DNA from: Devosiaceae bacterium
GTDB lineage: Bacteria; Pseudomonadota; Alphaproteobacteria; Rhizobiales; Devosiaceae
NCBI GenBank assembly: GCA_021648375.1
Contig: JAKISW010000035.1
Span: forward strand, 1 to 29,773
Direction: 5' to 3'
DNA length: 29,773 nt
Shown here piece by piece: positions 1 to 8,269 of the stretch. The notes below the pieces were generated by a model. The model was not told where the DNA came from. It did no database searches and worked only from the letters and a program-made list of their open reading frames with translations. The position numbers and the translations under genes were made by a program. The stretch's first letter is position 1; each line of letters begins with the position of its first letter.

Positions 1-60
1 GTCATACAAAACACGCCACCGTCATAAAATGCACAACAGTCCACAAAATGCACCACCGTC
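1..60. repeat. degenerate ~19-bp tandem repeat at window edge
   Basis: Units beginning with GTC(A/C)(T/C)A start at 1, 21, 39 and 58 and share an AAAA-GCAC(A/C)ACC-like body. The units are 18-20 bp long and imperfect. The array runs off the left edge, so its full size is unknown. The fourth unit merges into the palindrome starting at 61. No open reading frame is convincing here. Confidence 0.5.
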
Positions 61-132
61 ATACTCGGGCTTGACCCGAGTATCAAGACTATTACGAAGC
101 TGAATTATGGACCCTCGGGTCAAGCCCGAGGG
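58..132. repeat. two dispersed palindromic repeats (CTCGGG-TCAAG-CCCGAG type)
   Basis: Positions 61-83 are a perfect 9-bp inverted repeat (ATACTCGGG / CCCGAGTAT) around CTTGA. Positions 112-132 are a perfect 8-bp inverted repeat (CCCTCGGG / CCCGAGGG) around TCAAG, in the opposite orientation. A close copy lies at 8880-8902. Palindromes of this kind are common between genes in Alphaproteobacteria; no coding function is implied. Confidence 0.8.
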
Positions 133-182
133 CGACGTAGGAGACTCCAACCCCCTCCCTGACAAAAGCCGGGGTTCACCAA

Positions 183-230
183 CTTACCTCCCTCCCCCTT
201 ATGGGGAGGGATTGAGGGTGGGGGGAACCA
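183..230. repeat. C/G-rich palindromic repeat (CCCTCCCC-CTTAT-GGGGAGGG)
   Basis: An 8-bp inverted repeat (190-197 with 203-210) is followed by a purine-rich tail ending in GGGTGGGG. A related copy is at 8931-8965. In both places this module lies just downstream of the TACTCGGG palindrome module, so the two seem to travel as a composite. The rest of 1-394 holds no gene that I can support. Confidence 0.65.
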
Positions 231-394
231 GGTTTTAGAATTTAGTAATTTGGTGCGTTTGATCACTAACCTCATTTCAATGTGCTTGATAAATTGTTAT
301 TGTAAATGATCGAGCTCCGACTTAACTTTATACATGCTCAACCTGATAAGTTAAAAAAAATACTATAGTTAGTTGGGCAATAATTTTTACGGAA

Positions 395-700
395 ATGCAA
401 ATGGATTGGACCCTCATTTTTGCCTTAACTTCAGCAGTTGGCTGGATTGTTTCAAGTTTTTTTTGGCTTTGGGCAGCTGCTTTGAAACTGCCTATTGATT
501 TACCAGATAACAACGAAGGAGACGGAAATTTCAGTGTTGGAGATGATGGGCTCTTCGTTCATGGCTACGCCGTGCCTACTGCAAGAGAAATAAAAATTTA
601 TATTAAAAAAGCAAGATTTAGAAACAGTAGTGCAGCCCTATTGAGTGGCATTTCCGCCTTTTTATCTGCACTTGCAATATATTTTGCTAATGCAACTTAA
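395..700 (+). CDS. small two-helix membrane protein, unknown function
   Basis: This 101-residue protein is not recognised as a member of a named family. It has a hydrophobic segment at about residues 5-30 (LIFALTSAVGWIVSSFFWLW) and a second at about 78-98 (ALLSGISAFLSALAIYFA). Between them is a polar, partly acidic loop (DNNEGDGNFSVGDDG) and a basic stretch. It is therefore probably an inner-membrane protein with two helices. Two possible ATG codons lie at 395 and 401. The only ribosome-site-like sequence is a weak ACGGAA just before 395, which would suit 401 equally well. It stands alone between repeat-rich regions, and the intergenic DNA on both sides carries mobile palindromes. That it is a real gene is likely but unproven. 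Confidence 0.5.
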   Translation: MQMDWTLIFALTSAVGWIVSSFFWLWAAALKLPIDLPDNNEGDGNFSVGDDGLFVHGYAVPTAREIKIYIKKARFRNSSAALLSGISAFLSALAIYFANAT

Positions 701-845
701 AAACAAATTGAGCCCCTAAGGAATAAATAAGCCATAACAGGCCACTAAATACGCCAATCTCCACCCGGGTGACGAGGTTACGATAACAGCCTGCCAAATG
801 CACTAAACTGGCAATCCTGACACAAGCGGAGTAAAACCCCGCACC

Positions 846-908
846 GCCCCGGACCTGATCCGGGACCTCAGAAACCTCACAAGACAGACCCCGGCTCAAA
901 GGCCGGGG
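846..908. repeat. two CCCGG-type palindromes
   Basis: CCCGGA / TCCGGG (848-853 with 859-864) and CCCCGGC / GCCGGGG (889-895 with 902-908) are adjacent short palindromes. They resemble the TCAAG-spaced repeats at 61-132. They lie between the small membrane protein and the rpoD terminator. The stretch 701-937 holds no supported gene. Confidence 0.6.
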
Positions 909-937
909 AGGTGCAGAAATTGGAAGTTTAGTTTATC

Positions 938-966
938 AAAAAAAACCCGGCCAATAGCCGGGCTTT
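938..966 (-). terminator. intrinsic terminator of rpoD
   Basis: On the minus strand, GCCCGGC-TATTG-GCCGGG is followed by eight T residues. The stem pairs 946-951 with 957-962. It lies about 20 nt after the rpoD stop codon. Confidence 0.88.
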
Positions 967-985
967 AATTCAAAATTCCAAAAAA

Positions 986-3046
986 CTAATTATCCAAAAA
1001 GCTCCTTAACTTCCGGCTACGACTGGGATGTTTCAATTTACGTAATGCCTTGGCTTCAATCTGCCGGATTCTCTCGCGGGTAACAGAAAACTGCTGTCCC
1101 ACTTCTTCCAGCGTATGATCGGTATTCATGCCAATGCCAAACCGCATGCGCAAAACCCGCTCTTCACGGGGTGTCAGCGAGGCCAAAACCCGGGTAGTTG
1201 TGGCTCTAAGATTGCTCTGAATAGCTGAATCGATGGGCTGCTGAGCGTTGGAATCGGGAATAAAATCTCCCAGATTGCTATCCTCTTCATCCCCGATCGG
1301 AGTTTCCAGCGAAATCGGTTCTTTGGCGATTTTTAGCACTTTTCGCACCCGGTCCAGCGGCATTTGCAACTTTTGGCCCAATTCTTCCGGCGTCGGTTCA
1401 CGACCAATTTCGTGCAGCATCTGGCGCGAGGTACGCACGATTTTGTTAATGGTTTCAATCATATGCACCGGAATGCGAATGGTTCTGGCCTGATCGGCAA
1501 TCGAGCGGGTAATCGCCTGACGGATCCACCAGGTGGCATAGGTCGAAAATTTATACCCGCGCCGATATTCAAACTTGTCCACCGCCTTCATCAGGCCGAT
1601 ATTGCCCTCCTGAATAAGATCAAGAAACTGCAATCCACGATTGGTATATTTTTTAGCAATGGAAATAACCAGACGAAGATTGGCCTCCACCATTTCCTTT
1701 TTAGCGATTGCAGCTTCTCGTTCGCCTTTTTGCACCTTGTGCACAATGCGCCGATATTCCGAAATATCCACTCCGGATTCGGAGGCCAAAGTCTGAATGT
1801 CAGAGCGCAATTCTTCGATTACATCAAGCTCGCGCCGCACAAATTCTCCCCAGCCGGAACCGGCAAGATCAGCAACCTTGTTACACCAGTCCGGGTCCAG
1901 CTCGGCACCATAATATACTTCAAGAAAATTAGCCCGCTTCACGCCATAGCTTTCCGCCAGCCGCATCAAACGGCCCTCGTGACGCATCAGGCTTTTATTG
2001 ATGTCATAGAGCTGCTCGATAAGGCTTTCGATACGAGAATTATTTAATGCCAGAGATTTAACGATAAGAATAACCTCAGAGCGCAGTTCTTTAAGTTTTT
2101 TCACCTCACGGGAATTCAACTTCTGCGCAGCCAGCTGGTCCACAGTATGTTGATCCTGCAGCTTGCGCATTTTGCCATAGATATTGGCAATTCTATCAAA
2201 TTGCTCAACCACCTGAGGCCTTAGTTCAGCCTCCATGGCCGACAGGGACAGATTGGCTTCAAATTCATCTTCTGCTTCCTCTCCCTCTTCACCACTTTCT
2301 TTTTGCTTTTCCTCTTCAATGGTTTCGGCAACGTGGGATTTTTCCGGCAGTACAATAACGCCATTTGGTCCCCTTAGGGGTGGAGTTTCCGGGGCGGCCT
2401 GTTTGGCATCGGGCCCGGCATATGTGGCATCAAGATCAATAATGTCACGCAGCAGAATTTCACCCTCATTCAACTGATCGCGCCAGATAATAATCGCCTG
2501 AAATGTCAACGGGCTTTCACAAAGCCCCTCAATCATTGTTTCGCGCCCTGCCTCAATGCGTTTGGCGATGGCGATTTCACCCTCACGACTAAGCAGCTCA
2601 ACAGTGCCCATTTCCCGCAGATACATGCGTACCGGGTCATCGGTCCTGTCAGAACCTTCCCGCGCATTGGATTTGCTTTGAATTGCGGTTCCCGTTGTGG
2701 TTGCCAGCTGGGTTCCGGTTTTGGTTTCGGGCTTGGTTTCAGTTTCCTCAGCGTCATCCTCATCCATGACATTGATGCCCATTTCTGAGAACATGGACAT
2801 AAAATCTTCAATCTGCTCCGATTTCACCTGATCGGAAGGCAAAACCGCATTTATTTCCTCATAAGTCACATAGCCACGTTTTTTGGCCACTTTAATCAGC
2901 TTTTTTACCCCGGCATCGCTCATATCGAGCAGCGGTGCATCGCTGGCGGATTGATTTTCGTTACTTCTTGAGGTCTCAGCAGTTTCTTTTGATTCTTTTG
3001 ATTCTGTGGATTTTTGTTGCTCTTGCGCTTGCGCTTTAGTCGCCAT
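986..3046 (-). CDS. rpoD: RNA polymerase primary sigma factor RpoD (sigma-70)
   Basis: This is the housekeeping sigma factor that directs RNA polymerase to -35/-10 promoters. Region 1.1 is near residues 45-105 (LIKVAKKRGYVTYEEIN) and region 1.2 follows (DDPVRMYLREMGTVELLSRE). After an acidic non-conserved insert come region 2 at about 449-520 (FLDLIQEGNIGLMKAVDKF, YATWWIRQAI), region 3, and region 4 at about 624-686 (LTPREERVLRMRFGIG, VTRERIRQIEAKALRKL). The start chosen is the ATG at 3046, giving 686 residues (MATKAQAQEQQ), because AGGAGA lies 7-8 nt upstream. An in-frame ATG at 3142 would add 32 residues that do not look like the family. It lies downstream of dnaG on the same strand, as in the classical macromolecular-synthesis cluster, and ends in a strong terminator. 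Confidence 0.98.
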   Translation of the reverse strand: MATKAQAQEQQKSTESKESKETAETSRSNENQSASDAPLLDMSDAGVKKLIKVAKKRGYVTYEEINAVLPSDQVKSEQIEDFMSMFSEMGINVMDEDDAEETETKPETKTGTQLATTTGTAIQSKSNAREGSDRTDDPVRMYLREMGTVELLSREGEIAIAKRIEAGRETMIEGLCESPLTFQAIIIWRDQLNEGEILLRDIIDLDATYAGPDAKQAAPETPPLRGPNGVIVLPEKSHVAETIEEEKQKESGEEGEEAEDEFEANLSLSAMEAELRPQVVEQFDRIANIYGKMRKLQDQHTVDQLAAQKLNSREVKKLKELRSEVILIVKSLALNNSRIESLIEQLYDINKSLMRHEGRLMRLAESYGVKRANFLEVYYGAELDPDWCNKVADLAGSGWGEFVRRELDVIEELRSDIQTLASESGVDISEYRRIVHKVQKGEREAAIAKKEMVEANLRLVISIAKKYTNRGLQFLDLIQEGNIGLMKAVDKFEYRRGYKFSTYATWWIRQAITRSIADQARTIRIPVHMIETINKIVRTSRQMLHEIGREPTPEELGQKLQMPLDRVRKVLKIAKEPISLETPIGDEEDSNLGDFIPDSNAQQPIDSAIQSNLRATTTRVLASLTPREERVLRMRFGIGMNTDHTLEEVGQQFSVTRERIRQIEAKALRKLKHPSRSRKLRSFLDN

Positions 3047-3296
3047 CAATTGTCTCCTGGCACCAACGAGGGTGAAGCGGTTAATATCTACCGGCTGTTC
3101 TTCTAAGCGCATATAGCTTTTCGCATGGTAAAGATTGTGCAAATAAAATTTGCAAATCGCATAATATGGGCAAATTCAGGTCATTATCGGCTACATTTTG
3201 CATTTCTGTTGCCTATTAATCGAGCCATACCCAAAAAGGCAAACCCCAAAAATCAACACGAACGCCAAACAACGCGCAGACCCCACCAGTTTTTCT

Positions 3297-5267
3297 TCAA
3301 AAACTGGGTGTCGCGCGTCCCGATAACAAACCAAATCCTTCAATCAATGCTTCCGTGCCATCAACGCTGGTAATCTGATTCTGAATGTCTCGCAGCCGTT
3401 CAAATGATTCCTCGCTTGGTTCATGCCCGAGCGCTAATTCAGCTGCTTTCAGCTCCTTATTTAGGTCAACGGATTTGTAATGCAAGGCCAATGCGTGATT
3501 TAATCCGGTTTTAGCGTCAGCCAGCTCTGTTTCAGCCCCGCTCTGCCATATACCCTGCCGGGCTAAAAACCTCTCCATTCTAACAATATCATCACCAAAT
3601 CCTGCCTCCACCAGCGCTGTTTTGATCTCGCCAGCATCCAAATTGGGATCAGAAGTTACCATATCAATCAATGCGGTAACGATTTTTTTCGCCGCAGAAG
3701 AATAAAATTCAACCCCGGCCAGCCTCTCAAACTGCTCCTCCACCAGCGATGGGTGATTAACCAGCGCATTAACAATAACCGCTTCTCTGGGTGAAATTTC
3801 AGCACCCTTGGAATTTTTTAACAATCTTGAATTTCTAAGGTTCTCAGAGATGTTCAAATGGCCACTGCCCACGCCCTTAAATGCCCCCCCTTTAAAATCA
3901 CGTCCCTTGAATGCTCCCCCTTTATATGGACGAGATCCCTGAGCATTTCCGCCCCGGCTTTGCCAGTTCTGGTGCTGGCGCGATGGCGCAAAAAACACCT
4001 GCAGCTTTTGTTTGAACGCATCGAAATAATGGCGATTGATAGAAGAATTACCAATGGTTTTTACCCGGTCAGCCAGCCGCATTTCCAGCGCTGCCTTTCC
4101 CTCCGGCGTGTTGGGGACGCCTTCTTTGGTTTCAAGAGCCCAAATAGTCTCAACCAAAGGGCGTCCATTTGTAATCAGCTCACTAAATGCCTCTGCGCCC
4201 TGCTCCCGGATTAAATCATCCGGGTCCTTATCATCAGGTAAAGTGGCAATATTTACGCTTTTCCCCGGCTCCAGCATCGACAAGACAATTTCGCAGGTAC
4301 GCGCCATGGCCCTTTGTCCTGCCTCGTCACCATCAAAACACAGGACCGGAATTTCACTCACCCGCCATAATAATTTGACATGCTCTTCGCTCAGAGCTGT
4401 ACCAAGAGGCGCCACCGCCCCCTCAAATCCGGCTGTTACCGCAGCGATAACATCCAGATATCCCTCAACCACAATCAGCGGTTTTTTGCCCCGCGCAGCT
4501 TTTTGCGCCCCTTGCAGGTTATAAAGCGTCTGGCGTTTATGAAAAAGTTCTGTTTCGGGAGAATTGAGATATTTCGCCCGTGCATTTGGGTCCAGAGCAC
4601 GCCCCCCAAAGGCAATTATTTTCCCGCGATAATCCGCAATGGGAAACATCACCCGGTTTCTAAAGCGATCATAGGGAACGGCAATATCATCCCCATGTAC
4701 CACCAGACCGGCCGCTGCCATTTGCGCAGCATTTATCCCATTTGCCGCCAGATGCTCTTTTAATCCATTGCGTGAATCCGGGGCGAAACCAATGCGAAAC
4801 CGGGTTTGAATTAGTGGCAAAACCCCGCGACCATTCAGATACCCCCGCGCTCTGGCCCCGATATTATTGGCCAAAGCTGCCTCAAAATATTGAGTGGCAA
4901 TTTCCAAAACATCATGCATGGAAGCGCGCTGGGCATCGCGCTTTTCTTCTTTTTCATCCCGTGCCGGCAGGGCAATTCCAGCCTCACCTGCCAGTTTTTT
5001 AACAGCTTCGGGGAAATTTAATCCCCCATGCTCGGTTAAAAACCTGAAATGATCTCCAGAAACCCCGCACCCGAAACAATGATAGCGACCGCGCCGATCG
5101 TCCGCATGAAATGAGGGCGTTTTTTCTCCATGAAAGGGGCAACAGGCCCAATAGTCGCCCCGAGCCGCCTGACTTTTGCGCTTGTCCCATTGCACATATT
5201 CACCCACCACCTGCGATATTGGCAGGCGTTGTCGAATATCCTCAAGAAAAGCATCTGAAAACCGCAT
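3297..5267 (-). CDS. dnaG: DNA primase DnaG
   Basis: DnaG makes RNA primers for DNA replication at the fork, with the DnaB helicase. The 656-residue protein starts with MRFSDAFLEDIRQRLPI and has the CHC2 zinc ribbon with ligands C43, H46, C64 and C67 (CPFHGEKTPSF, YHCFGCG). The catalytic TOPRIM core follows, with VVEGYLDVIA (E268) and the acidic motif FDGDEAG at 311-317. The C-terminal third is the helicase-binding part. Between them, at about 435-470, is a Gly/Lys-rich flexible linker with a repeated GGAFKG motif. The gene is followed by rpoD after about 250 bases. The upstream YHS gene interrupts the link to the GatB/YqeY gene. Confidence 0.98.
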   Translation of the reverse strand: MRFSDAFLEDIRQRLPISQVVGEYVQWDKRKSQAARGDYWACCPFHGEKTPSFHADDRRGRYHCFGCGVSGDHFRFLTEHGGLNFPEAVKKLAGEAGIALPARDEKEEKRDAQRASMHDVLEIATQYFEAALANNIGARARGYLNGRGVLPLIQTRFRIGFAPDSRNGLKEHLAANGINAAQMAAAGLVVHGDDIAVPYDRFRNRVMFPIADYRGKIIAFGGRALDPNARAKYLNSPETELFHKRQTLYNLQGAQKAARGKKPLIVVEGYLDVIAAVTAGFEGAVAPLGTALSEEHVKLLWRVSEIPVLCFDGDEAGQRAMARTCEIVLSMLEPGKSVNIATLPDDKDPDDLIREQGAEAFSELITNGRPLVETIWALETKEGVPNTPEGKAALEMRLADRVKTIGNSSINRHYFDAFKQKLQVFFAPSRQHQNWQSRGGNAQGSRPYKGGAFKGRDFKGGAFKGVGSGHLNISENLRNSRLLKNSKGAEISPREAVIVNALVNHPSLVEEQFERLAGVEFYSSAAKKIVTALIDMVTSDPNLDAGEIKTALVEAGFGDDIVRMERFLARQGIWQSGAETELADAKTGLNHALALHYKSVDLNKELKAAELALGHEPSEESFERLRDIQNQITSVDGTEALIEGFGLLSGRATPSF

Positions 5268-5304
5268 GGGTTTTAAATAGAGCCTGTCTCATCCAATTGA
5301 AAGC

Positions 5305-5331
5305 GGTTTAGGGTCAGAACCTATTAAATTC
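5305..5331. repeat. left inverted repeat of the GGTC/GACC family
   Basis: This 27-bp sequence (core TTAGGGTCAGAACCTATTAA) matches the reverse complement of 6232-6258 at 26 of 27 positions. A third copy lies at 5986-6009 in this orientation. The pair 5305/6258 encloses the YHS gene. Such ends resemble REP or MITE termini; no transposase lies inside. Confidence 0.75.
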
Positions 5332-5350
5332 CAAAAAACAATTCAAAATC

Positions 5351-5812
5351 CTAATGCCGCAAAACACCTGGCCAGTTATTATCAGCCTGAGCGATATATT
5401 TTTCCATATCCTTGCGCCAGCGATCACGTATTCTCAAGGAAAAGTTCAGATAAAGTCGCTCATCAACAATGGTCCATGCCTTGGGGTCGGTCGAAGCAAA
5501 TGCCCCCTGACTAACTGCAAAAGCGCAATAGCCCCCATATTTAGGAGCGTATTTTTCTGGTTCTGCCTCAAACATATCCCGATTTTGTTCTGAAGCAAAA
5601 TGCCAGGTCGCCCCATTCCATTCGACAAAAAATTCAACGGAACCTTCAACCGCATCTTCTTGAGTGAAATAGGCAACCGGATCATAGCCATTTATTGCGA
5701 TATTATCAGATGTCACATAAACATCCGGCGTTTCAGCCAGTGCTGCACCCGGCAAAGCAGCCGCCCCCAAAAGGGTAACCCCACCTATTAAAACACTTCT
5801 ACGATTTGGCAT
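5351..5812 (-). CDS. exported YHS-domain protein
   Basis: The 153-residue protein begins with an export signal containing paired arginines (MPNRRSVLIGG, then a hydrophobic run ending ALA near residue 26), so it could use the Tat or Sec route. The mature part is a YHS domain: INGYDPVAYF, then a hydrophobic/aromatic core (EWNGATWHFASEQNRDMF), EPEKYAPKYGGYCAFAVS and KAWTIVDERLYLNF. YHS domains often bind metals or accompany metal-handling proteins, but the ligand here is unknown. The gene sits between a GatB/YqeY gene and dnaG, both on the same strand. It is enclosed by inverted copies of a 27-bp repeat, which suggests later insertion of this segment. Confidence 0.85.
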   Translation of the reverse strand: MPNRRSVLIGGVTLLGAAALPGAALAETPDVYVTSDNIAINGYDPVAYFTQEDAVEGSVEFFVEWNGATWHFASEQNRDMFEAEPEKYAPKYGGYCAFAVSQGAFASTDPKAWTIVDERLYLNFSLRIRDRWRKDMEKYIAQADNNWPGVLRH

Positions 5813-6283
5813 GTTTTTCTCTCACCTATCACTAAATATCACTGAAATTCATTTTTCTCAGCCCACCATATCTTAAAATGCACAAACGAGGGAATTCACG
5901 CTTGCTCACATGCAAGTGACTAAACACCAGCAAGTCCCGCATCAGCGCGACCTGCACCAGTGTTTCCTTGCATACATACGAATGATTAGGGTCAAGACCT
6001 ATTAAATTCGTACGATTCTGTTTGAGATAGAGTGTTCAGATAAGGTAAATAGCAGTAAAATCATGTCTATCACCTTATTGAACTGCAATTTGCATTAGAT
6101 GCATACTATATTTCGAACCCAAACGGGCGCCGCCTATTTTGTTCATGAATGCGTTGAAAAACCTTGAAACCATGCGGTTTCTGGCGCTTTCCCGCCTGTT
6201 CCCGAACAAAATCTGCTGGCGCAGAATGTATGAATTTAATAGGTCCTGACCCTAAACCAAGAGCCAATCTTGAGGGCAAAAAA
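5813..6283. other. repeat-bearing intergenic region, MITE-like segment
   Basis: No gene is supported here. Positions 5986-6258 form a 273-bp segment with inverted ends: about 26 of 28 bp match, with the core reading TTAGGGTCA(A/G)GACCTATT and the inner edge TTC(G/A)TAC. Inside it is a perfect small hairpin GAAACC-ATGC-GGTTTC at 6167-6182. The segment is AT-rich and has no transposase. It may be a non-autonomous mobile element (MITE or REP pair). Confidence 0.5.
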
Positions 6284-6736
6284 CTAACCGCTCAGCATAT
6301 CCTTGACCACTTTGGAGGCCTTACCAAAATCAATCTGGCCGGGAAATTTAGCTTTGAGAACACCAACAACTTTGCCCATATCCCTTAGCGAACTGGCCCC
6401 GGTTTCCCCGATTGCCTCTTGAATTGCGCTAAGCACAGCATCTTCGCCCATGGGTTGAGGTAAAAATTCGTCGATTATAATAATTTCAGCCCGCTCGGTT
6501 TCAGCCAGTTCATCGCGACCGGCTTCCACATAAATTTTCGCTGATTCTTCACGCTGCTTAATCATTTTTTGCAGCAAGGCCATAATATCAGCATCAGAAA
6601 TCTGCTCTTTACCCTTACCACGCGCATCAATGTCGCGATCTTTGACGGCAGCCATTATCAAACGCAAAGTTCCCGTACGTAATTTGTCCCGTGCCCGCAA
6701 AGCATCCTTTAGATTCTCTTCAATCCTGTCGCGCAT
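6284..6736 (-). CDS. GatB/YqeY domain protein
   Basis: This 150-residue protein belongs to the GatB/YqeY family, named from the tail domain of the amidotransferase subunit GatB. The stand-alone form is thought to bind tRNA-related ligands, but its exact role is not settled. Visible features are the N-terminal MRDRIEENLKDALRARDKLR, the conserved LRLIMAAVKDRDIDARG, IKQREESAKIYVEAGRDELA, EIIIIDEFLPQPM, and the C-terminal MGKVVGVLKAKFPGQIDFGK. The length matches the family. It is divergent from carA. In many Alphaproteobacteria this gene lies between carA and dnaG, as here, so the order is ancestral apart from the YHS insertion. An AAAGAGAT sequence precedes the start. Confidence 0.94.
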   Translation of the reverse strand: MRDRIEENLKDALRARDKLRTGTLRLIMAAVKDRDIDARGKGKEQISDADIMALLQKMIKQREESAKIYVEAGRDELAETERAEIIIIDEFLPQPMGEDAVLSAIQEAIGETGASSLRDMGKVVGVLKAKFPGQIDFGKASKVVKDMLSG

Positions 6737-6864
6737 GTGATCTCTTTAATAATTTTTTTAATCGGGCTCAGCTTATAACCCAACTTTTTACCCAATGCCA
6801 GCTACTAATCAATAAAGCAGTTAAGTAACTGATTTTAATCAATTAAAGCATTTTTTGTTCCATA

Positions 6865-6893
6865 TTGACCTCTGTTTACTCTTCCACTATTGT
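6865..6893 (+). promoter_or_regulatory. sigma-70 promoter of carA
   Basis: TTGACC at 6865-6870 and TATTGT at 6888-6893 are separated by exactly 17 bp. Transcription would start near 6900 and leave about 35 nt of leader before the GTG start at 6935. Upstream, TAATCAAT(T)AAAGCA occurs twice (near 6806 and 6835) and may be a regulator site. Confidence 0.65.
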
Positions 6894-6934
6894 GCGCCCG
6901 ATTTCACCTTTTAAACTATATGGAGAGAGCGCCT

Positions 6935-8143
6935 GTGACCGGCTGGCAGCAAACAATAACGAGCGCAAAACTGCTGTTGAATGATGGCACCGAACTGGAT
7001 GGCTTCGGCATCGGAGCTACAGGCAGCGCAGTTGGCGAAATTTGCTTTAATACCGCCATGACAGGTTATCAGGAAATTCTGACAGACCCCTCCTATTCCG
7101 GCCAGATAATCACCTTCACATTCCCCCATATTGGCAATATCGGAACCAATCCTGAAGACAGCGAAACCGTAAATCCGGCAGCAGATTCCGGGGTTCGTGG
7201 CTGTATTTTACGCGCTGATATCACCTCTCCATCAAACTATCGCTCAACCAAATCTCTTGATGCATGGCTAAAGGCCCACAATATCATTGCCATCACCGGC
7301 ATAGATACCCGCGCTCTAACAGCGCACATTCGCGAAAACGGCATGCCCAACGGCGTTATTGCCCACCAGAGCGAGGGCAAATTTGATATGGGAGCTTTAA
7401 AAGAACAATTGGCGGATTTTCCCGGTCTTGTGGGCATGGATCTGGCCAAACAGGTCAGCACCACCCAATCATATACGTGGGACGAGACGGAATGGGTTTG
7501 GAATGAAGGGTTTGGCAAAGTCAGCGACCCACAATTTCATATCGTTGCCATGGATTTTGGCGCAAAAACCAATATCTTGCGTTCCCTGGCCAGCAAAAGC
7601 GCCAGAGTAACGATTGTTGGCGCAACAACCAGCGCCAAAGAAATTCTTGCCCTGAAACCCGATGGTATATTTTTGTCCAATGGTCCCGGCGATCCGGCCC
7701 AGACCGCAAAATATGTAACCCCGGTTCTTGAAGAACTTTTTGCATCTAACCTGCCAATGTTTGGCATTTGCCTTGGCCATCAATTGCTGGCATTGGCCCT
7801 TGGAGCCAAAACATCTAAAATGCATCAGGGCCATCATGGGGCAAATCACCCGGTGCAGGATTTAACCACAAGAAAAGTGGAAATAACATCCATGAACCAC
7901 GGATTTGCTGTGGATGCCAATTCTTTGCCAAAGGGCGTGAAACAAACTCACATTTCTCTGTTTGATAAATCAAATGCCGGTCTGGCAGTTGAAGGAAAAC
8001 CGATTTTTTCTGTGCAATATCACCCGGAAGCCTCCCCCGGACCCCATGATTCATCGTACCTGTTTACCCGGTTTTTCAACCTCATACGTGAGCAAAAGGG
8101 CATGGAGCAGGTTAAAGAAGCTGAATTCGAAATCAGCGCCTGA
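6935..8143 (+). CDS. carA: carbamoyl-phosphate synthase small (glutaminase) subunit
   Basis: CarA hydrolyses glutamine and passes ammonia to CarB for carbamoyl phosphate, the precursor of arginine and pyrimidines. The N-terminal CPSase_sm_chain domain (GEICFNTAMTGYQEILTDPSY, ITFTFPHIGNIG) is followed by a class I glutamine amidotransferase. The nucleophile elbow is FGICLGHQLL (Cys about 279), and the catalytic His/Glu are in QYHPEASPGP (about 363 and 365). I chose GTG at 6935 (402 residues) because GGAGAGAG lies 6-7 nt before it. ATG codons at 6920 and 6890 have no ribosome site, and 6890 would lie inside the predicted promoter. carB is about 3.4 kb downstream on the same strand rather than adjacent. 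Confidence 0.97.
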   Translation: MTGWQQTITSAKLLLNDGTELDGFGIGATGSAVGEICFNTAMTGYQEILTDPSYSGQIITFTFPHIGNIGTNPEDSETVNPAADSGVRGCILRADITSPSNYRSTKSLDAWLKAHNIIAITGIDTRALTAHIRENGMPNGVIAHQSEGKFDMGALKEQLADFPGLVGMDLAKQVSTTQSYTWDETEWVWNEGFGKVSDPQFHIVAMDFGAKTNILRSLASKSARVTIVGATTSAKEILALKPDGIFLSNGPGDPAQTAKYVTPVLEELFASNLPMFGICLGHQLLALALGAKTSKMHQGHHGANHPVQDLTTRKVEITSMNHGFAVDANSLPKGVKQTHISLFDKSNAGLAVEGKPIFSVQYHPEASPGPHDSSYLFTRFFNLIREQKGMEQVKEAEFEISA

Positions 8144-8269
8144 TAGCTAGAACCTGCCATACAGCCGCTATTTTTAATCCCCTCTCAAATAATTTACCCC
8201 GATTTTAAATAAAATCGTGCATACGAAGCTTTGCACTGCTCGAATCAGGAATTTGCCAGGTAAAATTTG

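Noticed and set aside
1..230. CRISPR-like array
   Set aside because: Units are imperfect, about 19 bp, without spacers of constant length, and no cas genes are present.
1364..2047. Long plus-strand open frame opposite rpoD
   Set aside because: It lies entirely antisense to conserved sigma-factor sequence and has no recognisable domain or ribosome site.
4036..4524. Plus-strand open frame of 162 codons opposite dnaG
   Set aside because: Antisense shadow of the TOPRIM region; low-complexity translation and no family resemblance.
6100..6140. TTCGAA-containing segment resembling a tRNA T-arm
   Set aside because: No cloverleaf arms or anticodon stem can be built around it. I found no tRNA or rRNA gene in the window.
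6164..6388. Plus-strand frame running into the yqeY gene
   Set aside because: It starts in a mobile repeat and ends antisense to a conserved gene.
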